A stretch of 64,000 nt of DNA, taken from NCBI GenBank assembly GCA_029432775.1, contig JAROAZ010000004.1:124001-188000 (forward strand), read 5' to 3'. The notes beneath the pieces are model-generated. The model had not been told where the DNA came from and did no database searches. It saw only the letters and a program-made list of their open reading frames with translations. Origin of the DNA: Pontiellaceae bacterium B12227. GTDB taxonomy: Bacteria; Verrucomicrobiota; Kiritimatiellia; Kiritimatiellales; Pontiellaceae. Made by a program: the position numbers and the translations under genes. The stretch's first letter is position 1. Each line of letters begins with the position of its first letter. Below, piece by piece: positions 27,853-36,238 of this stretch.

Positions 27853-28153
27853 CTTTCCTTCTTTCCAGCCACATTGACCTTATTAAAATGCGTCCTACGG
27901 TAAACAGTATCATACTGCCAGAAGCCTGTTCGTTTTTGCAACAGAACTTTTCGAAATGATGCCGGTGAACGAGGAGTTAAATCAAAGAAATTGATTTTGC
28001 TACCCCCTGCTTCAGCGGGATTCTGAAATCAGAATTCAACACGAAGACCGGGGCTGTGAAAAAAGAAGGGAACCCCCAGGCCAACCAGCCTGCGCGACGG
28101 ACAGCATATTCAATTGAAAAACATGCTGAAACAAACCACCGAAGCTGAACGAA
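27853..28153. other. Intergenic region upstream of sulfatase/GH105
   Basis: About 300 bp without a gene. Besides the TGTTTAC element and the imperfect palindrome ATCAAAGAAATTGAT (27981-27995), a weak hairpin CAGGC/GCCTG followed by a T-rich stretch on minus near 28045-28095 might terminate the upstream gene. Confidence 0.3.
27900..27907 (-). promoter_or_regulatory. TGTTTAC-type promoter element
   Basis: GTAAACAG on plus (CTGTTTAC on minus), 48-55 bp upstream of the sulfatase start. The same core occurs at similar distances upstream of the 33089, 36239 and 40963 genes. Confidence 0.3.
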
Positions 28154-30058
28154 TCAGTTTCCATTTACAGCACCCGGACCGCGGCTGTCCTCCGTTGGAC
28201 GCGCCGGAATCACCCGTTCACACCGTTTATTAAAGTGATTGTTCGGGCGCAACTTTTTCAGCTTAGACAGGTTTTCGTACAGAAAATCATGCGAGGCATC
28301 ATGCGCAATCATGTTGCCACGTTCATCCTTAACCGTAACCAGGTAGCCACCGTATTTTGTGCCGCGCATCGGAGCGGAATCACGATAAGCGATGCGCATG
28401 ATCCGAACGGCTTCGCCATAAATTTCATGAGATCTTTTATTCTCTTCCGTCAGCAGAAACTCGGAGCTTCCCCGATCGAGCAGCACATAGTTATCTCCAT
28501 CCACTTCTTCGCCAACCGCCGTATATTCGACAAACAGTTTTCGGTTATATGCTCCGGATGATGTCTGCTTGACCCGCGTGCCGAATGTATAGTCAAAAAT
28601 CTGCAATGGCCGCTGGTTGGCACCGACCCACGGAGATACAGGCGGGTTTGGAACCTGCGTGCTTTTTTTGAAAAAGTTAATGTCCAGTTTAGGCGGTGAA
28701 GCAAACTCGATAAACTCGCGGTCTTCGGGCGAGAGTTGATTCAGCGGAAACTTGATCTGTTTCCGTCTGGCACTTTCCAATATCACCTGCTGCCCCATCA
28801 GCACCCGGAATTTTGCCTCGATCTCTTTGCCGGCCAGACTCGTCCAGACCCGCATCGCAGCATAGTCCGCTTCGGGCAGCTCCGGTTCATCGTTCAACTC
28901 CATGACAGGAGCCGGCTCGACACGGGACTCAGCATCCAGCGAGGCGAAATCATTAAAGACCGGCCCGTTGGTCAGTGTGGCATCCCCCGGGTAAAGGTTC
29001 GCATAAATCACATCCTGCATATCGCGCGGTATGACACTGGTTTTAAACACCGGGAAGGTCGGCCCGCCCCCGGCGCGCTCCATCGGATACTCTTCTCCTT
29101 CCACTTCAACACTGAGCATATGATAAACCAGACCGCCGTTTGTATCTCCCAGAAAGATCTCGAGATCCACAGCTTCACCGGCCTTCAGGTCAATCCATTC
29201 GCTTGGACGAGCGCGATGCTCACCGAAGTAATAAATATTATCTTTGGAATCATTGCTCTGCCAGATGGTCGAAAAGATGGAACGGTCATCCGACCTGTAC
29301 GCGCAGATCAACACGGTTTTTCCATCCACATTTACCGCCAGCACTTTATCGCCGACGCCCCAGAAGCGAAACCGGATGTCTTCAGGATATACAAGCGTTC
29401 CTTTATAGTGCACGCCCCAGCAATAGCCTTCAGCGTCATCCATCCCGAATGCCTCCGGTGCAAGTTCCGACATGGTCGTCGGAACACATATCGTGGGCGT
29501 GTAAAGCGACTCTGGAGAACGATAATAGCGAGCCAGAATTGAGGGCCTCCAATCTTTGTTGAGAAAATCGTAAATGATATCAATCATCTGCTCCGGAGCC
29601 ATCGGAATGTTGCTGCCTCTCCGATTACGATTAAAGTTATAGAACGTCCCCTTGAGTTCACTCCCGGTGTTCATCTTTGCTCCGAACGGAGTTATTTCAC
29701 CCAGGTCCGGTATGATATCAAAACCGCCGATACCCCCTCCAAGCCCCTCGCCGAGCCCCGACATTTCGGGCAGCTGAATATCCGGCATGCTGGCCCGCTT
29801 GACCTTGGTTACAATTCGGGTAGTGGATTTTGGCTTTGAGCTCTTTTTAACCTTAACCTTCGGCTTTTTGAGCTTCATCTTCGGCCGGTCAACCGGCTTG
29901 GGCGGCACAAACTTTTTTTCTTCCTTTTGATGCACCGTAAAGACCACCAGCATTCCGGCCAAAAGAAAGGCCGCTGCATGGACCATCAAACTGATTACAA
30001 AACCGCTGGGTGCACCTTTGGCAACCCCTGTTGTTTTTTTAGGTAGCTTCTTTTTCAT
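28154..30058 (-). CDS. Inner-membrane-anchored protein: TonB-like N-terminus, PA14-like and SHD1-like domains
   Basis: A protein of 634 residues. A cytoplasmic stretch of ~20 residues and one transmembrane helix (FVISLMVHAAAFLLAGMLVVF) are followed by a Pro/Lys-rich linker (PPKPVDRPKMKLKKPKVKVK), then MPDIQLPEM and a Gly-rich run. Residues about 210-330 resemble a PA14 domain (WGVHYKGTLVYPEDIRFRFWG). Residues about 400-460 form an SHD1-like domain (VWTSLAGKEIEAKFRVLMGQ ... LNQLSPEDREFIEF). A charged C-terminal domain of unknown fold completes it. The N-terminal layout matches the 34612-35925 protein, and each gene has an operator palindrome about 100 bp upstream. No TonB C-terminal domain is visible. 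Function unknown; an envelope-spanning component of polysaccharide sensing or uptake is a hypothesis. Confidence 0.55.
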   Translation of the reverse strand: MKKKLPKKTTGVAKGAPSGFVISLMVHAAAFLLAGMLVVFTVHQKEEKKFVPPKPVDRPKMKLKKPKVKVKKSSKPKSTTRIVTKVKRASMPDIQLPEMSGLGEGLGGGIGGFDIIPDLGEITPFGAKMNTGSELKGTFYNFNRNRRGSNIPMAPEQMIDIIYDFLNKDWRPSILARYYRSPESLYTPTICVPTTMSELAPEAFGMDDAEGYCWGVHYKGTLVYPEDIRFRFWGVGDKVLAVNVDGKTVLICAYRSDDRSIFSTIWQSNDSKDNIYYFGEHRARPSEWIDLKAGEAVDLEIFLGDTNGGLVYHMLSVEVEGEEYPMERAGGGPTFPVFKTSVIPRDMQDVIYANLYPGDATLTNGPVFNDFASLDAESRVEPAPVMELNDEPELPEADYAAMRVWTSLAGKEIEAKFRVLMGQQVILESARRKQIKFPLNQLSPEDREFIEFASPPKLDINFFKKSTQVPNPPVSPWVGANQRPLQIFDYTFGTRVKQTSSGAYNRKLFVEYTAVGEEVDGDNYVLLDRGSSEFLLTEENKRSHEIYGEAVRIMRIAYRDSAPMRGTKYGGYLVTVKDERGNMIAHDASHDFLYENLSKLKKLRPNNHFNKRCERVIPARPTEDSRGPGAVNGN

Positions 30059-30168
30059 CCGTAATCACTCCTCTATCTGATTTCAGACATCCACACCCCG
30101 CAAGGGCATGGGACTCTCAAGAACTACATTTGTCACCTTTCAGGACAATTAAAACAAACCGCCATTTA

Positions 30169-30182
30169 TTCAAATCCTTGAA
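30169..30182. promoter_or_regulatory. Candidate LacI-type operator (TTCAAATCCTTGAA)
   Basis: One base from the consensus, 111 bp upstream of the 28154-30058 gene and just past the stop of the GH78 gene. Confidence 0.55.
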
Positions 30183-30207
30183 TTACTCGTTAACCGATTA
30201 TTTCCGA

Positions 30208-33084
30208 CTACATCGCATCCAGAACGTAACGATGTGTACCGGCATTAACCTGTTCATCTTCGCGTCCGTTCGGGAACTCGATCGTGGCTGTTGTATTGGG
30301 AGGAACAACCACTTCCAGCTCCAGCTTACTTCCGTTTTTCTTCCAGCCACTGGAAGCCGTTCCGTAGGCCGTTTCCAGCTCGGCGCGTGCAGAGGTCAAA
30401 GGTCCGCCGACGACCGGCCGAACATAGAAGTGCTTATAGCCGGGATGGGCCGGATCCGGAGCGAGCCCGGCGACTCGTTCATACATCCATTGGCCGATTG
30501 CTCCATAGGCGTAGTGGTTGAAAGAGTTCATCCCCGCCGGATGAAAACCATCTTTAAGCGTATAACTGTCCCAACGCTCCCACATGGTGGTGGCACCCTG
30601 ATGGATGGAATAGAACCAGGACGGGTAGGTTTCCTTGAAAAGGAGTGAATACGCGAGATCGCTGTAGCCCATGTCATCCAGCACCTGGGCAATGAACGGC
30701 GTTCCAAGAAATCCGGTGCGCAAATGGCCGTCTGCCGCTGCGATCTGTTCCACGAGATGAACGACCGCTTTTTTCTGCAGCGCTTCAGGAATCAGCTCAA
30801 AGGCAATGGCCAGCAAATAAGCCGTTTGTGTTTCGGGAGCATTTTTCAACTTTCCCTTAGAATCAAAATAGTGCTGTGTAAAAGCCGCTCGCACCGCAGC
30901 CGCTTCCGCGTCATACTTGGCGGCATCCGTCGTCCTGCCCAGCACCTTCGCGGAGTCGGCAAGAATCTGAATGCTGTTGGCATAAAATGCGGTACCCAGC
31001 AGTTCTTTCGGCGTATCGCCTCTTGTATTTTCGGCATAAGGTTGAAGCCAGTCGCCGAACCCGCCCATCTTTTTAATCAGGCCGTCTGCGGACTTTGCCC
31101 GATACCAACCGACCAGCTTTTCCATCATTTCAAAGTTTTCAGCCAGCACCTCGGCATCGCCGGTGGCCACATAGACATCCCACGGAATAATCGTGGCGGC
31201 ATCCATCCAGCCCGGACTTCCCCCACCCTTCAGAATGTCGGGAACAACGTGCGGAATATTTCCATCTTTAAACTGGTCGTCACGCATGGAGCCGAGCCAG
31301 CTTTTGAAAAAGGCAAGGCAGTCATAGTTGAACATCGCCGTCGGCCCGAATGCCTGGGCATCCCCCGTCCAGCCCAGGCGCTCATCGCGCTGCGGACAGT
31401 CGGTGGGAATATCGAGAAAGTTACCGCGCTGACCCCAGGTAATATTGCGTTGCAGCCGGTTCAGCATTTCGTGCGAAGACTCGAAGGTTCCAGTCTTTGG
31501 AAGATCGGAGTGCAGCACGATGCCCTTCACCCAATCGGCCTTCGGTTTAACGCCTTCGGGCAGACCGGACAGTTCCACATAGCGGTACCCGTGAAACGTG
31601 AAGGTCGGTTTCCAGGTGATGGTTCCGGTTTGGGCCGCCGTATAAAAATCGATGCTTTTGGCGGAACGATAGTTTGCCGTATACATTGTGCCGTCAGGAT
31701 TGATCATTTCAGCCACGCGCAGTGTTACGGTTTGATCTTTTTCAACCGGAATATTAAGCACCGGCCATCCGACCATATTCTGTCCCATATCAAACACAAA
31801 GCGTCCCGGCTCCGGCTCGGTGATTTTCAGGGTAGCCAGTTCTTGCGTTGCACGCACCGTGGCAAAAGGTTTGGGAATCAATCGCGCAGGCCCCAGGTCG
31901 GCATTCGCAACCACCGCGCCCCATTCGGCATCGTTGAAACCCACCTTGTTCCAACTCGGCATTTCTTTTCGGGCGTCATACGTTTCGCCATCGTAGATGC
32001 TCGACGAAATGATCGGCCCCTCCAGCGTGGCTTTCCACGAATCATCCGAAACGATGGTTTCCGTGGTTCCATCCTGATACGTAACCTCTAATTGTAACAG
32101 GAGTTCCGGATGGCGTCCAAACAGCCCCATATCGTGTTTCCAACCCAGACGACCGGCATACCAGCCCGTGCCGAGCAAAGCGCCGATTGCGTTATGGCCC
32201 TTTTTCAGATGATCGGTCACATCGTAGGTCAGCGTATCAATCCGGTTAGCATAAGAGGTCCAACCGGGAGCAAACGCATCGTTGCCGATTTTTGTTCCGT
32301 TCAGATAAACCTCGAACAGGCCGCGGGCGGTAACATACAGCCGGGCACTTGCCACTTTTCCAGCCATTGGAAATTCCCGACGCAGCCAGGCGACAGATTC
32401 CACGACTTCACCTATCGGAGGAAGTATCGCCTTTTTCTTTTCAGCAACAGTGACTGTTTTTTCCACCCCGTCGAGCTGATAGGTCAGCGCCAGCTCCTTT
32501 ACGGATCCTTCGGCAGGATCGCCCTTCAGGGCACTGTTTCTCACATGAACAGTCAGAAGATTGTCTTTGATTTTTTTCTGATAGAACGCGGTCATGTCTC
32601 TGCTGCGTTCCGGGTTATTTTTGGACCGGTAGATGGCCTTGATTAATTTAAATTCGGGTGCAGGAACTTCCGGAACAGAAGGGCGAATCCACTCGCCTTT
32701 CCAATCATTGGAAGAGAGCAATCCGAGCTCAAACATTGCGGGGTTACTCCATCCTGACGCTTTTCCGGTTTCATCCTTATAATCCACCCGCCAGCTCAGC
32801 TGCTGGCGCGACTCCAGCGGTTTTCCACCATAGGGAACGAAGACCGACTGGTCGGAATCGACCCATCCACTGTCCCACACCACCTCTTTTTCGCGGACTT
32901 CGATTCGGTAGGCAGTCTGTTTTTCAACACCCAACGGCAGTTTCCAGGAAAAGGTCGGCGTTGCATCATGCAGCCCCAATGGTTCAACAAATCCCTCGCA
33001 TACCGTTAAATCCATTGCACCATCTCCCATTGTACCGGTTACAAGTAAAAGAGTAACACCCGCGATTATATGAGCAAACTTCAT
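30208..33084 (-). CDS. Secreted GH78 alpha-L-rhamnosidase
   Basis: A protein of 958 residues with an N-terminal signal peptide (HIIAGVTLLLVTGTMGDGA). Beta-sandwich domains (DLTVCEGFVEPLGLHDATPT; ARLYVTARGLFEVYLNGTKIG) are followed by the (alpha/alpha)6 catalytic barrel with the GH78 signature DCPQRDERLGWTGDAQAF at about 560-577, and a C-terminal domain with the typical start WMYERVAGLAPDPAHPGYKH. It removes terminal alpha-L-rhamnose. The start at 33084 has AGGA 11-12 nt upstream, and only 4 nt separate it from the sulfatase stop, so the two are one operon. The frame runs on to 33147, but that part overlaps the sulfatase and lacks a signal peptide. Confidence 0.92.
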   Translation of the reverse strand: MKFAHIIAGVTLLLVTGTMGDGAMDLTVCEGFVEPLGLHDATPTFSWKLPLGVEKQTAYRIEVREKEVVWDSGWVDSDQSVFVPYGGKPLESRQQLSWRVDYKDETGKASGWSNPAMFELGLLSSNDWKGEWIRPSVPEVPAPEFKLIKAIYRSKNNPERSRDMTAFYQKKIKDNLLTVHVRNSALKGDPAEGSVKELALTYQLDGVEKTVTVAEKKKAILPPIGEVVESVAWLRREFPMAGKVASARLYVTARGLFEVYLNGTKIGNDAFAPGWTSYANRIDTLTYDVTDHLKKGHNAIGALLGTGWYAGRLGWKHDMGLFGRHPELLLQLEVTYQDGTTETIVSDDSWKATLEGPIISSSIYDGETYDARKEMPSWNKVGFNDAEWGAVVANADLGPARLIPKPFATVRATQELATLKITEPEPGRFVFDMGQNMVGWPVLNIPVEKDQTVTLRVAEMINPDGTMYTANYRSAKSIDFYTAAQTGTITWKPTFTFHGYRYVELSGLPEGVKPKADWVKGIVLHSDLPKTGTFESSHEMLNRLQRNITWGQRGNFLDIPTDCPQRDERLGWTGDAQAFGPTAMFNYDCLAFFKSWLGSMRDDQFKDGNIPHVVPDILKGGGSPGWMDAATIIPWDVYVATGDAEVLAENFEMMEKLVGWYRAKSADGLIKKMGGFGDWLQPYAENTRGDTPKELLGTAFYANSIQILADSAKVLGRTTDAAKYDAEAAAVRAAFTQHYFDSKGKLKNAPETQTAYLLAIAFELIPEALQKKAVVHLVEQIAAADGHLRTGFLGTPFIAQVLDDMGYSDLAYSLLFKETYPSWFYSIHQGATTMWERWDSYTLKDGFHPAGMNSFNHYAYGAIGQWMYERVAGLAPDPAHPGYKHFYVRPVVGGPLTSARAELETAYGTASSGWKKNGSKLELEVVVPPNTTATIEFPNGREDEQVNAGTHRYVLDAM
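30341..30355. repeat. Symmetric dyad variant TTCCAGCCACTGGAA
   Basis: Same dyad with a compensating pair change (A-T to G-C), in the GH78 gene; identical to the copy at 56603-56617. Near-matches in the same gene are at 31488-31502 and 32358-32372. Confidence 0.45.
32699..32713. repeat. Intragenic dyad TTCCAATCATTGGAA
   Basis: Exact TTCCAANNNTTGGAA copy inside the GH78 gene, encoding S-N-D-W-K. Confidence 0.6.
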
Positions 33085-33088
33085 CTCG

Positions 33089-34528
33089 TCACTTATCCTT
33101 CTTTGATGGTTTCTCTGCCGCAGGCAGGGATGCAAGAGTTTCTTCAAGTCGTTTTTTCATCTTCATCCGGACGGATGCATATTCAGGATTAGATGACAGG
33201 TTGATGAATTCCTCAGGATCTTTTTCCAGATCATAGAGGCACTCATACGGGCCGTCCGGTTCATCATAGTAGACCGCGTATTTGAATTTGTCCGTACGGA
33301 TCCCGCGCCAGTTATTACAGCGTCCTGTCCTTTGTTCACGATTAAACTGATGTTCGCAGTAGACCCCATCCTGCCAATTGCCGACCGGCCCGCCATTCAC
33401 CAACTCAACCAGCGACGGTCCCTGGTACTGCTCGGGTAGTTGAAGCCCGGCCCACTCGACAATGCTAGGCGCAACACTGAGATGTGTTGCCAGGTTTAAC
33501 ACTACGCGACCGCGTTTAGCCTCGGGCAGTGTCGGGTCATACACAATGAATGGTACATCCAATGCCTGGTCATAGTGATTCCATTTGCCCGCCACACCGC
33601 GATCCGCCTTCATAAAGCCATTGTCGCCGGTATAAATAATGACCGTATTCTCATCCAGCCCGGCCTCTTTTAATGAAGCAATAATCCGGGCAACCGCATT
33701 GTCGATGCCTGTGACCATCCGGAAATAGGCGCGCATATTAATCTGATATTTCTCCGGCGTATCCCAGCGCCAATAGTAGCGGGAGCGGGCTAATGCATCT
33801 TCTTTCTGCAGAAACTCAGGCATCGCTTTGAAATATTTTTTATCCGCCAGCTTCGGCAACGGCATTTCGATGTCTTCATACAACCCATCCGTGGATTCCG
33901 GCCATTGAAAATGGTACCCGGGACGCAGGTCCTTGTCTTCTGCATGCGAAGCATTGAAACTGACCGACAGACAGAACGGTTTCCCTTTCGGGTTGGTTTC
34001 TATGAACTCAACAGCCGCATCTGCACACAGGTCGGTTTCGTGCCGCAGAGAACCATCGGGCATTTTTTTCAGATACGGATTCCGGTCATAGGGTTTGTAG
34101 AAATCGAACTGTTCATCTTTGTCGTCTTTACTGTAACGAAATCCATATTTCCCCGTAAAACCCGTCCGATAGCCATTGGCTTTGAGATAAGCCGGGTAGG
34201 ATGCAGCAATGTACTTGGCCGCAATGGCGGGTTCACCGAAATTAAATCCATGTGTCCGTTGCGTCAGCCCGGAAATAATCGTTGCACGACTCGCACTGCA
34301 GATCGGGGTCTGACAGAAAAAGTTATCAAACCGCACACCCTCTGCCGCAAGTCGGTCAATCGTGGGCGTCTGGATCAGTTCATTTCCATAACATCCGAGC
34401 ACATCGCTGCGCTGGTCATCCGCCAGAATAAAAATGATATTTTTGTGACTCCCACCTGCATATCCCTGAGCAATGAAAGTGGCCACACAAAGGAAGCCCA
34501 GTATTCCTATATATTTTTTCTGCTTCAT
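33089..34528 (-). CDS. Secreted type I sulfatase with CSASR active site
   Basis: A protein of 479 residues with a signal peptide (GILGFLCVATFIAQGYAG). NIIFILADDQRSDVLGCYG, then C77-S-A-S-R as formylglycine site: alanine replaces the usual proline. CxAxR sites are known mainly from sulfatases matured by the radical-SAM anaerobic enzyme (anSME), which fits an anaerobe. VIIYTGDNGFMKADRGVAGKWNHYD and the C-terminal YECLYDLEKDPEEFINL are standard for the family. The start at 34528 has GAAGGT 8 nt upstream; the ATG at 34534 is too close to it. It is the first gene of an operon with the GH78 rhamnosidase, so it probably desulfates a rhamnose-containing oligosaccharide. Confidence 0.9.
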   Translation of the reverse strand: MKQKKYIGILGFLCVATFIAQGYAGGSHKNIIFILADDQRSDVLGCYGNELIQTPTIDRLAAEGVRFDNFFCQTPICSASRATIISGLTQRTHGFNFGEPAIAAKYIAASYPAYLKANGYRTGFTGKYGFRYSKDDKDEQFDFYKPYDRNPYLKKMPDGSLRHETDLCADAAVEFIETNPKGKPFCLSVSFNASHAEDKDLRPGYHFQWPESTDGLYEDIEMPLPKLADKKYFKAMPEFLQKEDALARSRYYWRWDTPEKYQINMRAYFRMVTGIDNAVARIIASLKEAGLDENTVIIYTGDNGFMKADRGVAGKWNHYDQALDVPFIVYDPTLPEAKRGRVVLNLATHLSVAPSIVEWAGLQLPEQYQGPSLVELVNGGPVGNWQDGVYCEHQFNREQRTGRCNNWRGIRTDKFKYAVYYDEPDGPYECLYDLEKDPEEFINLSSNPEYASVRMKMKKRLEETLASLPAAEKPSKKDK

Positions 34529-34580
34529 ATCCATCTACCTTCGATTTAATGATTTTGTCGCGTCACTATCCTGCCTGCCA

Positions 34581-34588
34581 TGTAAACA
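34581..34588 (-). promoter_or_regulatory. TGTTTAC-type promoter element
   Basis: TGTAAACA on plus, 53-60 bp upstream of the sulfatase start; same core and distance as at 27900, 37957 and 41802. Confidence 0.3.
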
Positions 34589-34611
34589 CAACCAGCGGTT
34601 TAATGCTCAGT

Positions 34612-35925
34612 TTATTCAGCAGAAGCGGCGCCTTTAATTGCATCGAATCCGGCAAGTGTGCGGTATTCGCCATTGCATTCCCTCGCAAGCTGCTTAAACC
34701 GTTCTTCATCCCGACCACTTGCACCGCTCTTTTTAATAAAATGCACAACATTCACGGTAAAATCGCCTTTGCGTTTTTTACTTACGCCGCTACTGGTCAA
34801 TGGCACATTCCTTTTCGACTGCTGCCGGACCTGCTCCATGGCCAATGCCATATCCTTCGGCGTGTAGTGGTATTTCTTTGTTGCCGGAGGTTGCTCAACA
34901 CTGGGGTAGTAGGTACGCACCATCTGTCGCTTATCCCTGAATACACGCGGGGCCTCGCCCTTACTCCGCCGTTCTGCATTTTCTTCTTTGTGTCGTTGAT
35001 TGGATTCTGCCACTGCCTTATTCCAACGATCCCATTTCGGTTGACTCCATTGGTCGGCCGCTCCAATCGTGGCCCACAGCGTGCCCCAGCCGTGGGAGAG
35101 CAGAAACACCGCATCGGCCTGTTCCTCCATGCTGTGCATGATCGGTTTCACCCATTCGCGCTGATCCTTAATCTTTCCTATCTGAAAATCACCTTTAACG
35201 TTCCGACTTCCCTGAACCCGGCCGAGCGTTCGTGTGCCATAGTCCCGGTCCCCCATACCCGTCGATACGGCATTCAGCGGATCCAGCCAGGTTTTAACTT
35301 TCGCAACGTTTGCCTGCGATGCCGACACCATTTTCGGAAACAGGGTCATGGCCGGCCCTCGGTCATATACGCATATGTTGAAAAGTACTGTTGGATTGAG
35401 ATTTCCCAGAATCTTCACCAGCTCATTTTTAATAAGCGTATAGGAGGGAATACCGCCCATCTGATCAACCATCATGTCCGGCGTGGAATCCAGAATAATA
35501 AAAATCTTTTCCCCCTTACCCTTCACCCCGAAAATATTGATTTCGGGCATAGAGAACCCCAGGGATCCGCCCCCGCCGATTCCGGAAGTTGCGGATCCGA
35601 TGCCCCCCTTAACCCCGGTAATTTCCGGCATCTTAATATCCGGCATTTTCTGATCCAGCCTCGGTTTCACCACAAGACGCTTACGCAACTTGGGCTTGGC
35701 CTTTCGCTTCTTTTCCATTTTGATCGGGGCCTGCAGTTTTTTCAGTTGCATCTTCGGACGATTTACCGGTTTCGCCTCAAACTTCTGATCCTCCTTCGTG
35801 ATCACCGTCACCGCCACAAAAGACAGAGCAACCACAATCAAAACGGCATGAATACCAAGGCTGATCAAAGCGGCACTGGATTTGGCATGCTTCGCGAAAT
35901 AACGGCTCTTTTTCTTCTCTGACAT
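34612..35925 (-). CDS. Inner-membrane-anchored VWA-like protein paired with 28154-30058
   Basis: A protein of 437 residues. One transmembrane helix (ALISLGIHAVLIVVALSFVAV) is followed by a Lys/Pro-rich linker with KPVNRPKMQLKKLQ, then MPDIKMPEITG and a Gly-rich run, matching the layout of the 28154-30058 protein. From about residue 137, GEKIFIILDSTPDMMVDQMG and the later ADAVFLLSHGWGTLW resemble a von Willebrand A fold, but the metal site DxSxS is not intact (DSTPD). The C-terminal part is basic. An operator palindrome lies 95 bp upstream. It is on the same strand as the sulfatase/GH78 operon and 77 bp before it. Function unknown; an envelope machine linked to polysaccharide use is a hypothesis. 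Confidence 0.55.
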   Translation of the reverse strand: MSEKKKSRYFAKHAKSSAALISLGIHAVLIVVALSFVAVTVITKEDQKFEAKPVNRPKMQLKKLQAPIKMEKKRKAKPKLRKRLVVKPRLDQKMPDIKMPEITGVKGGIGSATSGIGGGGSLGFSMPEINIFGVKGKGEKIFIILDSTPDMMVDQMGGIPSYTLIKNELVKILGNLNPTVLFNICVYDRGPAMTLFPKMVSASQANVAKVKTWLDPLNAVSTGMGDRDYGTRTLGRVQGSRNVKGDFQIGKIKDQREWVKPIMHSMEEQADAVFLLSHGWGTLWATIGAADQWSQPKWDRWNKAVAESNQRHKEENAERRSKGEAPRVFRDKRQMVRTYYPSVEQPPATKKYHYTPKDMALAMEQVRQQSKRNVPLTSSGVSKKRKGDFTVNVVHFIKKSGASGRDEERFKQLARECNGEYRTLAGFDAIKGAASAE

Positions 35926-36019
35926 TGTTGTAAAACCCTATTGTAGCTACAGGATGAGATCCCGTTTTATTTGTATGAGACAGTCAGTGAGTACCGTTTG
36001 AATCGCAATATTATGAAAC

Positions 36020-36033
36020 TTCAAATCGTTGAA
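36020..36033. promoter_or_regulatory. Candidate LacI-type operator (TTCAAATCGTTGAA)
   Basis: Consensus core, 95 bp upstream of the VWA-like gene. The rest of the 313-bp gap 35926-36238 holds only the terminator described separately. Confidence 0.6.
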
Positions 36034-36194
36034 TCAGCCATCAGCAAACAACTGCTTCAGAGTCAAAAACATGACCGTGCTGCCATTTCAGGGTGAAAAC
36101 TGAATGCAGCGTCATGAATCCGGATTACTCATTGGACGAAAATAAGGAGGTAGTGGACAGCCTGCTCGGTAAGAAGCAGGAAGACCCATCCAGC

Positions 36195-36228
36195 AAAAAA
36201 AATACCCCGCCGGAAACCGACGGGGTAT
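36195..36228 (-). terminator. Terminator after the double module B gene
   Basis: On minus, ATACCCCGTCGG-TTT-CCGGCGGGGTAT is followed by a run of T (plus-strand A-run at 36195-36202), about 10 nt past the stop at 36239. Confidence 0.85.
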
Positions 36229-36238
36229 GTATTAGATA

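Noticed and set aside
28154..30058. True TonB protein
   Set aside because: Only the N-terminal layout (helix and Pro/Lys linker) resembles TonB; the conserved TonB C-terminal domain is not visible.
30724..32091. Plus-strand open frame of 455 codons
   Set aside because: Opposite strand of the GH78 gene, which has clear family motifs; no product recognised.
34549..35922. Plus-strand open frame of 457 codons
   Set aside because: It lies exactly opposite the VWA-like gene, has no signal peptide or recognisable domain, and its composition is that of a complement of a Lys/Pro-rich gene.
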